From: Phaeosaccion multiseriatum
Lineage: Eukaryota; Ochrophyta, other classes
Reading direction: 5' to 3'
DNA length: 64,000 nucleotides
Assembly: GCA_965112735.1 (NCBI GenBank)
Contig: OZ218961.1
Location: 1,302,001-1,366,000, forward strand
A program made the position numbers and the translations under genes. The notes below the pieces were generated by a model, which had not been told where the DNA came from, made no database searches, and worked only from the letters and a program-made list of their open reading frames with translations. Shown piece after piece: positions 1-10,300 of the stretch. Position 1 is the stretch's first letter. Every line of letters begins with the position of its first letter.

Positions 1-1
1 T

Positions 2-316
2 GGGCAAGGCGACCTGTTTGGGGGGGAGCCAAAGCTTGTGTACCTGTACCAGTCTATAGTGGGAGACAAGGGCCCGCTTCTCACTCGGGCCAGTGTAGTC
101 GCGATGAACCGGCCTACGTTGGAGTCTTGCTGCGCACGGGAAGGGATTAAGTACTCGAAAGGGACCCTGTTGGCGCGCCTTGCGTCCCGCGAAGCACCCG
201 CGGAGCAGCCTGTGACGCCCGTTGTAGAGCCTTCGGCACCCCCAACACCTCCCACCACCCCTGCTGTCCTCTCTAGCCCGCCCCCGGCCGCTCCAGACAC
301 TGCTGTCATGATATAA
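2..316 (+). CDS. 3' end of an unrecognised gene (partial, runs off left edge)
   Basis: The frame is open from base 2 to a TAA at 314-316 and has no start inside the window, so this is the C-terminal end of a longer protein or its last exon. The first 60 or so residues look like ordinary protein. A stretch reading REGIKYSKGTLLARL faintly resembles the helix-extended-loop-helix of SAP/HeH DNA-binding motifs. The last 35 residues are rich in Pro, Ala and Thr, like a disordered tail. I do not recognise the family and the SAP resemblance is only an impression. Confidence 0.4.
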   Translation, partial: GQGDLFGGEPKLVYLYQSIVGDKGPLLTRASVVAMNRPTLESCCAREGIKYSKGTLLARLASREAPAEQPVTPVVEPSAPPTPPTTPAVLSSPPPAAPDTAVMI

Positions 317-680
317 TTAGTGCTTTTAATTGACATTAGTGTTTTCAATACTTCTCCCAACCCCCCTTTTCTCCCTCGCCCTTCGTTTCTCGGCATGCTG
401 CGAACCGGACGACAGCTCTTCTTGTAGAGGGCATCTTTGCGCAGATTCTGACCTACCACACACCTTCGTACACCTTTCTGGCCAAGAGTTACGAGCTTTG
501 GAAGCTGGGGCAGAGCAGCGATTGTGGGCCGGACTTTGTTGACTTAATAGGAATCACCTAAGAAACTGAAAGTGTGAAAGTGTGTGTGTGTGTGGGTGTG
601 TGTGTGTGTGTGTGTGTAGGTGTCCCTAAGGTCTGTCAGGCCCGCCATCTGTGAGTCTGGATGTGGAGGCCCTGAGGCCC

Positions 681-721
<41 letters not shown>

Positions 722-1034
722 ACACAACACACACAACACACGCACATAATTCATAAGCAATTCTTAGGTTGATTCCTATAAGAGAATTGCTGCTCCACTT
801 ATTCACTCAAGCTCTGTCAGGCTGTACTCGCTGCGAAAGTCCACGTCGAACCATGAAGACGTACTCACTGAAGCCTCAACATTCACAGCAGCGCCTCGAA
901 GCGCGACAGTCACAGCCGTCCATCCTGCTCTGTACTGACCCACGCTCACCGGAAGCCTCCCCAAAAGACCGCTAACTGCCCCCCCACCCCTCCCGCCATG
1001 TCTCTCTCTCCATCTGTGCGAGCTTGTTCTCCTC
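317..1034. other. Intergenic region with TG/CA microsatellites
   Basis: No gene is supported here. It contains a TG-repeat run at about 580-620 and a CA-repeat run at about 681-745, which are complementary to each other and could pair as a loose hairpin. The short open frames here are translated dinucleotide repeats. Confidence 0.6.
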
Positions 1035-2051
1035 TCAGTCCTGGCAGTCGCAGGGGTGCCCATTGGCGTGCACCCATTGCTTGATGTCCTCAAATGTTGC
1101 GGCCTCGATATGCCATTCTTCCCCATCAAACCATTCTCCGTACACTCTGTCCCTGATGACCTGCGGGCACGATCTTTCGTCCCACTCACACTGCACTTTC
1201 TCCGATCTGAGCCATTTCAGCACAGCAAGGCTCTTACCCTGCACGACTGCACAACTACAGACCCACCAATCCCAATCACAGAGGCGGCGAGCCTTGGCGT
1301 GGAGGAACTTCAGTGCCTCGAGATGGCCAAAGGAAGCGGCAGAGGAAGCTCCCTTCCGCCAATTATGCTCGTCGTGGTCTTCCAACCAGGCTCTGGTGGG
1401 AGGATGCTCGAGAAGCCATTCCAGGACGGGGATTTGCCCACCCATACAAGCGCCGTCCCGAGATACTGAAGATTCAAGATCAAAGTCTGCATTCGTACGG
1501 AGTTGTGTGTTGGCATCCTCCGATAGCAGCCACTTGAGCATCTCCAAACGCCCATTACTTGCAGCCAACTCATAGACCAGAAGGGCCCACGGGCACTGCT
1601 TCTTGCGGGGAAGGTCCTCCGAGCGCAGCCACTTCAGGACTTGCAGGCCATGCTTTTCGTTCTCCGGTGCTGCGAAACACACAGATACACACCAGGGACA
1701 CCTTTTGGCATAAAGGGCCTTGCATACCTCGACATCTCCGTGCCGGGCAGCGGCCTCGAAGACCTTCACATAAAGCTCGAGCCCCTGCCGATTTGTCGCC
1801 CAGTTCGTGCACTCCACAGAGCTGACCACAGATGAGAAAGCTGTCTCCATTACTGGATACAAAGCAGTGTAGCTGGCCTTCCACGTCTTACTCGCACTTG
1901 CGACGAAGCAGAAGTGCCCCTCTCCCACGTGCCCCAAGACAGAACGGAGCAGCTCGGGCTGTGCCAAGACCTCGTGGCAAGCTTCAAAGAGCAGCCCATT
2001 CCCTCCTTCATCTGAAGCAGGAGCACTGGGACCAGCACCAGCCGCTGCCAT
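1035..2051 (-). CDS. F-box-like / ankyrin-repeat protein, intact single exon
   Basis: This is a complete 338-codon frame from ATG (2049-2051) to TGA (1035-1037). Residues about 20-66 look F-box-like (LLRSVLGHVGEGHFCFVASA, then a KTWKASY helix). From about residue 90 there is a run of degenerate ankyrin-type units of 28-35 residues, each with an 'A..G.LE.LKWL' core: HGDVEVCKALY, HGLQVLKWLR, NGRLEMLKWLL, GGQIPVLEWLL, FGHLEALKFLH, GKSLAVLKWLR. This arrangement is typical of large protist and stramenopile-algal ankyrin families. The F-box part would suggest an adaptor role in ubiquitin ligation, which is inference. The unbroken frame, ATG start and lack of low-complexity tracts make it one of the most secure genes here. 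Confidence 0.85.
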   Translation of the reverse strand: MAAAGAGPSAPASDEGGNGLLFEACHEVLAQPELLRSVLGHVGEGHFCFVASASKTWKASYTALYPVMETAFSSVVSSVECTNWATNRQGLELYVKVFEAAARHGDVEVCKALYAKRCPWCVSVCFAAPENEKHGLQVLKWLRSEDLPRKKQCPWALLVYELAASNGRLEMLKWLLSEDANTQLRTNADFDLESSVSRDGACMGGQIPVLEWLLEHPPTRAWLEDHDEHNWRKGASSAASFGHLEALKFLHAKARRLCDWDWWVCSCAVVQGKSLAVLKWLRSEKVQCEWDERSCPQVIRDRVYGEWFDGEEWHIEAATFEDIKQWVHANGHPCDCQD

Positions 2052-2542
2052 CCCCCTCCCCTCTGTCCGCTGCCAAATATCCTTCAGCCAGTGCTGCTCC
2101 TCGATGAGGGAAGATGTGTTGGTAGAAGGCTACACTCTGTGTCCTGCGCTGTACGAAGGCGTGGTAGACGGGGCCAAGGGTCAAGAGCAAGGGGTCTATA
2201 TGGGAATAGTGACTCGATGACTCTGGATGTCGAAACCAGCCACCTTCTTTCCCCTCTTGGCGCGACTTACGAGTGCTTTCTCTCTCTCCCTAGAGTAGCG
2301 TGGTATGGGGGAGGACTGCGACGCATGCGCTGAAGACCACATCTGCCTCTCTCCGTACTCTTTTTTTTTGGCGCGCTGCCCACGCCGTCTGGGCTTCCCG
2401 CCAATGGCCTGCTGCCGACCTGCCCTCCCTCTTCTAAAGTAGCGTGGCGTTGTAGAATGTTAAGGAAGGCGGTGGTGGGGAGGAGGGAGGAGGGTTCCTC
2501 TGTACTATGCTTGTAAATACTTCGGCGGCTTTGGGCTCGACC
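2052..2542. other. Probable divergent promoter region
   Basis: This lies between the ankyrin gene reading left and the candidate gene reading right. Two similar stretches, 'ctctccctagagtagcgtggtat' near 2285 and 'cctcttctaaagtagcgtggcgt' near 2430, share an AGTAGCGTGG core and may be related promoter elements or a small duplication. No TATA-like element stands out. Confidence 0.3.
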
Positions 2543-2982
2543 ATGACTGCCGGCACCTACTTTGGAGACGCCATGGACCTTAGGCACGCCTTCAACTCAT
2601 ATACTGCCAAGCTTTCCACAGCACTCCGGGAGCTGGAGGAGGAGGAGGTGGTGGTGGTGACGGCGCTGCTGCCACCGAACAACAACGGGCCCCAGATCGC
2701 CAAGGGTATTGATGCCCACAGCAGGACGAGAAGAAGCACTATCAGCACCAGCGGCATTAGTGGCACCTGCCTCCTTTCTAGTGCTACTGCTACTTCTGCT
2801 GCTGCTACGGCCCCCTCTGCTCTTTCTCCTTCCTCTGCTGGAGAAGAGGGAGGAGGAGGTGGGCCTCTTCCAATCGATCTGCTCCACGCTGTGGGGCAGG
2901 GTCAGGGGACACGAGGAGGAGCAGGTGCAGGTGCTACCGGACAAGCAGAAGAGCACCGAAGGGGCTGAGGAGGAGCACGTTG

Positions 2983-3020
<38 letters not shown>

Positions 3021-4745
3021 CCAAGGCAAGCAAACCGCAGCAGCAATGGCAGCAGTGGCAGCGCTACTCAGCAACGGGAGAGAGGCACAGGAGGGGAGGG
3101 GGGTGAGGAAGAGGGGGAGGGGGAGGGGGGGGAGGAGGCAAGCGATCGCCCTCCAGATGAGCAGCGCCGGGGAGGAGGTTTAACTCTTACTCTTCCCCGG
3201 GCTTCTCACCCACCCCCGTTGATGCCGAGGGAGGATGGAGAGGAAACAGTTTCAGATATGCAGGTCGAGGGAGAGGAGGAGGAGGAGGCTGGGGGGGGTT
3301 ATTTCAAGGACACAAGTGCGCGTCGATCCATCCCGTCAAAGTACGTCACGAGGGTGCCCCGCTTGGTGGGAGGCAACCACCGAAGCAGCAGCGGTGGCAA
3401 AGCAGCTCCAATGGGGCACAGGGGGGGCAGCCGCCTTCGGAAGCGCTCCTTCAGTGACGCAGACTGCAGCTTCAAACATGGCAGTGGCGGCGGCGGTGGC
3501 GGCGGTGGTGGTGGTGGTGTGTATCAGGGTCCGAAGAGGGCACTTGCGAGGAGTAGGAGTAGTGGAGCGAAAACTGCGTCAGCAGCAGCAGCAGCAGTAG
3601 GAGGAGGAGGTGTCGCTCGAGATGCAAAGATGCTCATCCCTAGTAGTTGGGGCCCGGGCTTCCCCTCGAGGAGGTCCAGGAAGGCGGACGGAGAAGCAGG
3701 GAGGCAGGCTCTTCTGCAGGGGCAGGCACACAAGCAGAAGCAGTCCAGGGTCAGGGGAAGGACTTGTGGCGCTTGGGATGGTCAGAGGAGAGGAGGAGGA
3801 GGAGGAGGACGAGGAGGAGGTGCGAAGCCTCTGGACCTGCGCTCGAAGGAGAACGTTATCTATTGCGCCCCCAGTATGACTCACCCCCAGAATGACGCGA
3901 CCGCCATAGCCTGGGTCAGGGGCAGCAGCAGCAGCAGCAGCAGCAGCAGCTCCAACAGCAGCAACAACAACAACTGTAGTGGTGATGGTAGGAGTAGTAC
4001 CAACACGACAAGGAGGAAGGCGAAGAGGTGTACTCCCGAGGGGGCGGGTAATGCTGCCACCACAACCACCACCACGACCACGACCACGACCAACTTGTGC
4101 ACAAAAAAAGGGCTTTTTGAATATATTTACGTTTTCGCTCCTTCCTTCCTTCGTTCCTTCCTTCCTTCCTTCCTTCCTTCCTCCCTTCCTTCTCTTCCTT
4201 CCTTCCTTCCTTCCTTCCTTCCTTCCTTCCTTCCTTCCTCCCTTCCTTCTCTTCCTTCCTTCCTTCCTTCCTTCCTTCCTTCCTTCCTTCCTTCCTTCCT
4301 TCCTTCCTTCCTTCCTTCCTCCCTCCCTGCCTGCCTGCCTCCCTCCCTCCCTGCCAGCCTGCCTCCCTCCCTCCCTCCCTCCCTCCCTCCCTCCCTCCCT
4401 CCCTCCCTCCCTCCCTCCCTCCCTCCCTCCCTCCCTCCCTCCCTCCCTCCCTTCCTTCCTTCCTTCCTTCCTTCCTTCCTTCCTTCCATCCTTCCTTCCA
4501 TCCCTCCTTCCTTCCTTTCTTGCTTCCTTCCTTCCTTCCTTCCTTCCTTCCTTCCTTCCTTCCTTCCTTCCTCCCTCCCTCCCTCCCCCTCTTCTTGCCT
4601 CTCTCCCTCCCTCCCTCCCTCCATCCCTCCCTCCATCCATCCATCCATCCATCCCTCTGTTGCCAATCCTGCCATTGCTAGCAAGTCGGAAAGTGATTCC
4701 CCCCATGGCAGTGTATCGCCGGAAGTAGAGGTGTCATACTGCTAA
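2543..4745 (+). CDS. Candidate Ser/Gly/Gln-rich protein gene ending in a tetranucleotide repeat
   Basis: An ATG at 2543 opens a frame of about 141 codons (TAGTYFGDAMDLRHAFNSYT, then an acidic helix) to 2968. An overlapping frame runs from an ATG at 2712 to a stop at 4745. The two may be joined by a splice, or only one is real. The second frame alternates low-complexity Ser, Gly, Ala and Thr tracts with ordinary-looking segments, such as RRSIPSKYVTRVPRLVGGNH and RGGSRLRKRSFSDADCSF. Its last 160 or so codons translate the CCTT/CCCT microsatellite and are unlikely to be protein. It may be a nuclear disordered protein, with basic SRLRKRSF and RRKAKRC motifs. The family is not recognised and the structure is uncertain. 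Confidence 0.35.
4133..4655. repeat. (CCTT)n/(CCCT)n microsatellite, about 520 bp
   Basis: This is a tetranucleotide tract with blocks of CCTT, CCCT, CTGC and CATC. All frames on both strands are open through much of it, giving long artefact proteins (RKEGRKEG on the minus strand, PSFLPSFL on the plus strand). These should not be annotated as genes. Confidence 0.95.
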
Positions 4746-5592
4746 AGGTAAGCAATAAGAGCCTTCTCGGTAACCTACCCGGATGGGAAGTTGAGAGCAG
4801 TAAGAGAGGAGATGGCCACCGAGGGGGCACCAACAGCGGGCATACGCGGAGACTCCTGCCTCTTCGCTGTCCGAACTGCTCCTGCCATTCTCCTTCGCAG
4901 GACAAGAAGGAGAATTGGGATAAGGGAGGAGGGTGACACGCACCCAGCCAATTCCTCACCCGGCAGCTAAGACACTATATTTTTGCCTCGCTCCCTTTTC
5001 CCCCTGTAGCTAGCTCTAGAGCCTCTGAGCCAGGGTTCTGACCGGAGCCACAATCACAGACCGAAACGTCCAAATCACCAACACCTCTAGAAAGCGTTGG
5101 GAAATATTTTCACTCGAAGATCGTGCCAAGCCCACTGCTCTGCGATTCCAGTCGTCCGCCGCGGACTTGCGCCTAACCAGCTCGCGTTTCGCCCCCCCTC
5201 CCCCCCCCTCACAATCTACTCTACTCAGCGTGACATGAGAAAGGAGGGGCGAGGAGGAGAACGAGTAGGTCTGGTTTCCGGCACCAGCCAGGGGCGTTCG
5301 AGGTGCAGCCAGCCACAGCCATCACCAGGGTGCGTGGAGTCGCTCGGGGGCTCGACGGCCTCACTAGCTACTACAGCCAGAGGAAGCACCAAGGGGTGAC
5401 CGAGCGCGGGGTGACCGAGCGAGCTCTTATCGGGGAAGGCGTCCAAAGCCGAGGAGCGGAGACTACTACTGGGCTGCGAAGCTTTCCTCTTTGGCTGGAG
5501 ATGTAGCTACGCGTCGGGGTGGTGGAATCGCTTCTGCGCCGTCGCTTCTGCTGGCTGGCTGCTGATGGACCGAGTAAGTCGCTCGTGCGTAG
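4746..5592. other. Region without a supported gene
   Basis: Short open frames occur on both strands, but none has recognisable content or consistent splice sites. It probably holds the 3' flank of the previous candidate gene and upstream parts of the exon-containing region that starts near 5.6 kb. Confidence 0.4.
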
Positions 5593-7083
5593 TGGAGAGA
5601 GTGGTGGAGAGATGAAGCAAATAGTGCCTCCACCGCCTCCTCCGCCTCCCCAGCTGGCTGGGCCTCCACATTCTTTGTGGACGTAGATCCCGAGACATGT
5701 CCCTGGCTGCTACAGGTAAGAATAGATGCCACCTTTAGCTACTTGTATATTTTGCCAAGCAAGGGGGGGCCTTAGCTAACTCGCTCGGAAAATGTCGCTG
5801 CCTGCGCCCCGAGCTTCTTTCACCAGCAGGAGCACCGAAAATAGCGCTATGCATGGATCTTCTAAGGTACTTTCTACCCCGTGGCGGACTGTGGGGCGAG
5901 AAAAATGGCACGGGCATGGACCACAGCAGCAGCACCACAGGAGCTTCAGTTTTCTCATGGAAAAGCAGCAGTAGGACAGTCCTGTGGCCCTGCCCTCCAC
6001 TTTTCAAATCAAAACGAAAAGGGCATGATGGACCACCACCATCTCCCTCTTGGCTAGCTCCCCACAATTCGGCAGCAGCAGCAGCATCTGTCTCTGAGCC
6101 TTAGCCCCCGCCCGCCCCGGACTTGAGACGAGTTTTGAAATCAAAATGAAAGCAAGGGGCATGGAGCAGCAGCTGGCCCTGCCCTCTCCTCCAGCCCCCC
6201 GTCACCGGCACGACTCGACACTGGTGAGGGGAGCGAGGCGGGAGACAGCGGCGCACTGTTCTACAGGGAGTTGTCTGGCCTCGACTCCAGCCAGCCCCCC
6301 TTCCAGCCAGAACACCGCCAAGCAACAAGCAAGGGCACGGGCACCGACACCAAGTAGGCGGGAAGAAGCACCTTTCTGGTCCTTTACCCTGACGCCGACA
6401 GCGACGTCAGACGCCGGGGCCTGCAGCAGCTGCTGTTGTCGCACAAACAGGACTCCGGCGAGGCTGATTTCCCAGGAAGACCATATTGGCGGAGGCAGCA
6501 GAGGCAGAGGGCGAGGCAGTGGCGGGGCCAGAGATAGCACCATTCAACAAGAGCGGAGGCAGGGCGGCACATGCTGCAGCGGAGAGAGCACGGGTGGGTA
6601 ACCAGAGTCCCGCCACAGCTCAAGCAAGGAGGGCCACGGATACTGCAGCACGGAGAGCACGGCTGAGTAACCTCAGTCCCGCGTCACTGGCTGCCCATAG
6701 GGTGACGACGAATAGGCAGGGTAGCTGAGGAGGGGCTCGTCCTTCTGCTGCGGATGCTGGTGATGCTGATGCTGATGCTGGTGGCTGGTGCTGATGCGGA
6801 TGCTGGTGCTGGTGGTAGCCGATTCAGCTTTACTAGTCCTGAGGTGAGTGTATACAAGTGACTGTCTCATTATTGCCCGAGGCCTCGCATGCTTAGTACA
6901 CAGTACACTCACACATTCCCCTCAAGCAGTCGCACTGGCGGTGGCGTTGGTGCGGTATCAGGGATAACCTCAAAGGCCAAGCTGCGACGCGCGAACCGCC
7001 ACAGAGCCATGCAGCTCGCCACGATGGAGGCGTTGCTTCGGGCCTGCTGCAGGCTCCAAGAGACCGGCTTCGGTGGACATGGA
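5593..7083 (+). CDS. Exon-like segments upstream of the VPS13-like exons
   Basis: Several plus-strand segments look like exons. At 5593-5715 a TAG acceptor leads into a frame ending FFVDVDPETCPWLLQ just before GTAAGA. A segment with an ATG at 5792 ends at AAG/GTACTT (5866). A segment from an ATG at 6146 ends at CTG/GTGAGG near 6222. A segment ending GGACATGGAG/GTCAGT near 7085 reads LRRANRHRAMQLATMEALLR. They may be 5' exons of the VPS13-like gene or of a separate gene. I could not connect them in a single frame with confidence. Confidence 0.35.
6566..6690 (+). repeat. Two copies of a dispersed ~50-bp repeat (family C)
   Basis: Two adjacent copies of a sequence reading roughly 'ggcacatgctgcagcggaga' followed by 'gagcacgggtgggtaacc'. 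They lie at about 6566-6615 and 6638-6690. Related copies on the opposite strand occur at 25.10-25.38 kb. In one frame the copies encode similar peptides (AAERARVGNQSPA and AARRARLSNLSPA). Confidence 0.6.
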
Positions 7084-7255
7084 GGTCAGTCGCTCAGTCC
7101 GTCAGTTGGGCAGGCAGGCAGGCAGGCAGGCACGGAGATACGCAGGCAGGCAGGCAGGCAGGCAGGCAGATAGGCAGGCTCCGGACATAAGATGGAAGGA
7201 GGTGGTGTGTTGCTCCCCCGTCCCTCTAACCGCACATACTTCACGTACTCCCTCC

Positions 7256-7286
<31 letters not shown>

Positions 7287-7330
7287 CCGCCCCTCCCCCT
7301 CTTCTCCCCTCTCCGTCTCCCTCGGTGCAG

Positions 7331-10300
7331 CTGTGGGGCGAGTACATGAGCCGCCCAGCGCACGGGCCGGAGAGGCTTCGCCAAGAGCACAGGTGAGTGA
7401 GTCCAGAGGCCCCCACCCCAGCAGAAGGCACATGTCCCCCAGTCTTCTCCTTGATGATTGGTGCCTTCTGGTGCCTTCCCACAGGCGTAGTAGGTCACTT
7501 CTCTCTGTCTCTCTGTCCCTCCCTCTGTGTGTCTGTCTCTCCGCCCATCTTAACGCACTCTGCCTTTCTCACATTTACGTTTCCTCTCTGTTCTCTTACC
7601 ATCTCACCCCATCTCTCTCTCTGTCGCGGGCAGCGTGTATGTGTGCAGGAGGAAGAGGAGGAGGAGGAGGAGGAGGAAGGGGGGTAGGAGGAGGAGGAGG
7701 AGGAGGAGAAGGAGGAGGAGGAGGGGGAGGGGGAGGAGGAGGAGGGGGAGGAGGAGGAGGAGGGGGAGGAAGAGGAGGAGGAGGAGGAGGAGGAGGAGGA
7801 GGAGGAGGAGGAGGAGGAGGAGGAGGAAGAGGAGGAGGAGGAGGAGGAGGAGGAGGAGGGGGAGGAGGAGGAGAGGAGGAGGAGGAGGAGCGGCACACCT
7901 TCTGCGACAGTCACTGCATCGAAGCCTGCGGGCTGACGGACTATGCGATGACCGGCATTATGACCAGTACCGCCGACTGCGACAACGGCAGTAGCAACTT
8001 CCTTGACTTCCAGGTGGGGGGGAGGAAGGGGGGGAGACGGGAGGCGAGGAGTGAGAGAGAGAGAGAGACGAAAGACAAAACATACCGCGCATGTTTTCTT
8101 CGGGGCCACCGAGTCTTGGACTCAGGATTTACGCGTGCTCCCCTCCCCACCCCACTCCACACAACCCCTACGAAACGCCATGTAACTATACGTAAACCTT
8201 ATGTTATGCTCAGGTGTCAGAGGACTGCTTTGTGTACCTCTGCATCATCAACGCAGCGGGGGAGGGGATGGCAGCGGATGGAGGGGCAGTTGGTGATACA
8301 GGAGGAGGAGGAGGAGGAGGAGGAGGAGGAGGAGGCGGAGAAGGCGGAGGGGGGCCAGTAGAGGCCCTTGACTCCCACCCTCCCGGCCCCTTAGCGCCCC
8401 CCTCGTGGGTCGCGGCGTTAGGGTTCCATCGCTGGCCGGGTAGAGCCGTTGTGTGTCTCGACTCGGGGGGGGCAGAGCATCGCTTCGGAGTCTTCGTCAA
8501 GAAGGTACGGTGGTTGGTGTCAGGACTTTGCCCTGGGAGGATGGCGTTGGATGGAGACGTGTGTGTGCGTGTGTGTGGGTGTGCATGCCAGAGCTGGAGA
8601 CTCCCACCTAGCCCACCGTATCACCAACTCAGGTAACTCAGGGGCGTGTGCGGCTCGGAGGCAACGCAGGCCTCCCTCTGCATTACTTTGTGCTCCTCTC
8701 GTGCCGAGGCCCACAGGATGGCAGTGGATGGGTGGGTGGCCTCTCGCCGCCGGCTGCTGCTGCTGCTGTGTCCCCTCTCTCCTCGCCCAGGGGAAGCGCA
8801 GTAGCCGCAACAGCAGCAGCAGTTGGTGATACAGCAATAGCAGCTTCCGAAGCGCTAGAGAGAGGGATGACAGTAGAAGGGCCTCTTCTTCCTTCTTCTC
8901 CTCCAGTTGGGGGGCACGATCAAGTGAGTGTGTCTCTCTCTCTCTTTGTGTGTGTCGCTCTCTCCCTCGCTCTCTATGTTGCTCTCTTCTCTCTCCCTCT
9001 CTCTCTATGTTGCTCTCTTCTCTCTCCCTCTCTCTCTATGTTGCTCTCTTCTCTCTCCCTCTCTCTCTATGTTGCTCTCTTCTCTCTCCCTCTCTCTCTA
9101 TGTTGCTCTCTTCTCTCTCCCTCTCTCTCTATGTTGCTCTCTTCTCTCTCCCTCGCTCTCTATGTTGCTCTCTTCTCTCTCCCTCGCTCTCTATGTTGCT
9201 CTCTTCTCTCTCCCTCTCTCTCTATGTTGCTCTCTTCTCCCTCCCTCTCTCTCTATGTTGCTCTCTTCTCCCTCCCTCTCTCTCTATGTTGCTCTCTTCT
9301 CTCTCCCTCTCTCTCTATGTTGCTCTCTTCTCTCTCCCTCTCTCTCTATGTTGCTCTCTTCTCCCTCCCTCTCTCTCTATGTTGCTCTCTTCTCCCTCCC
9401 TCGCTCTCTATGTTGCTCTCTTCTCTCTCCCTCTCCGTCTCTCTGTTTCTCTCCCTCTCCGTCTCTCTGTTTCTCTCCCTCTCCCTCTCGCTGTCCCTCA
9501 CTCCCTGTCTCTTACTCTCTCCTAAGCTCAAGCCTTCTGTCTCTCTCTCCCCTTTCTCCTCTCCTTTGCACGCACTATCTCCCGCCCCCAGGCAGTGTGG
9601 GTCAGCAGAGGCTGCAGCAGCACCAGCAGCAGTTGATGATACAGCGACAGCAACAGCAGCAGTTGGTTATACACAACACCATCGTCGGCGCTTCCTGGGC
9701 TCTGACAGAGGCGTCGCCAATTGGAAGCTCGTCCGCTCTGACAGAGATCGGACTAAGGGTGGAGAAGGAAGCGCAGGTGAGTGAGTGGTTGCAGGCATAT
9801 GGGCAAGCAGACAGACAGGCAGGCTGGCAGCAGGCGCTGGCAGATAGGCAAGCATGCGAAACTACCTGAAACTCCAACTCCCCCCCCCTCCGGACTCGCC
9901 CCCCTGGGCAGGCCATGTCCCGGACTGTGCAGCGCGTGGCGGCGGTGGCGTGTGCGATCGATAGACAGGTACGTGAAACTCGTATTGCACTTGCTGTTTC
10001 AGTTTCAGTTTGTATGGCCTCATCGATATCGATGTCGAGGTAGCGTAACGTTCTGGTATCGACATTATATCGACGCCCCTGCTCGGCCTGACACCCTTGA
10101 TCCCGTTCCTGATGCCCGCTGCCTCAAAGGCCAAGAAGGGATCCTCGCTCACCAAAGGGGCAGGGGAAGGAGCAGGGGCGGCCGCAGATGGTGGTACGGT
10201 GGTGCGGTTGTCGGGCGTTCGTTTCCAGCTCGCAGTGGCGCTACTCATTGAAGAAGGTACGACACACACGTTATACCATGATGAACGTATAGAGCATGGG

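Noticed and set aside
3579-4706. Long frames of KEGRKEGR or LPSFLPSF type
   Set aside because: They arise from the CCTT/CCCT microsatellite, where most frames lack stops.
7596-8109. Poly-Pro and poly-Ser minus-strand frames
   Set aside because: They are antisense translation of the GGA tract in a plus-strand exon.
8976-9440. Regular 31-bp repeats, considered as a CRISPR array
   Set aside because: Copies are contiguous with no unique spacers, and the setting is a eukaryotic intron.
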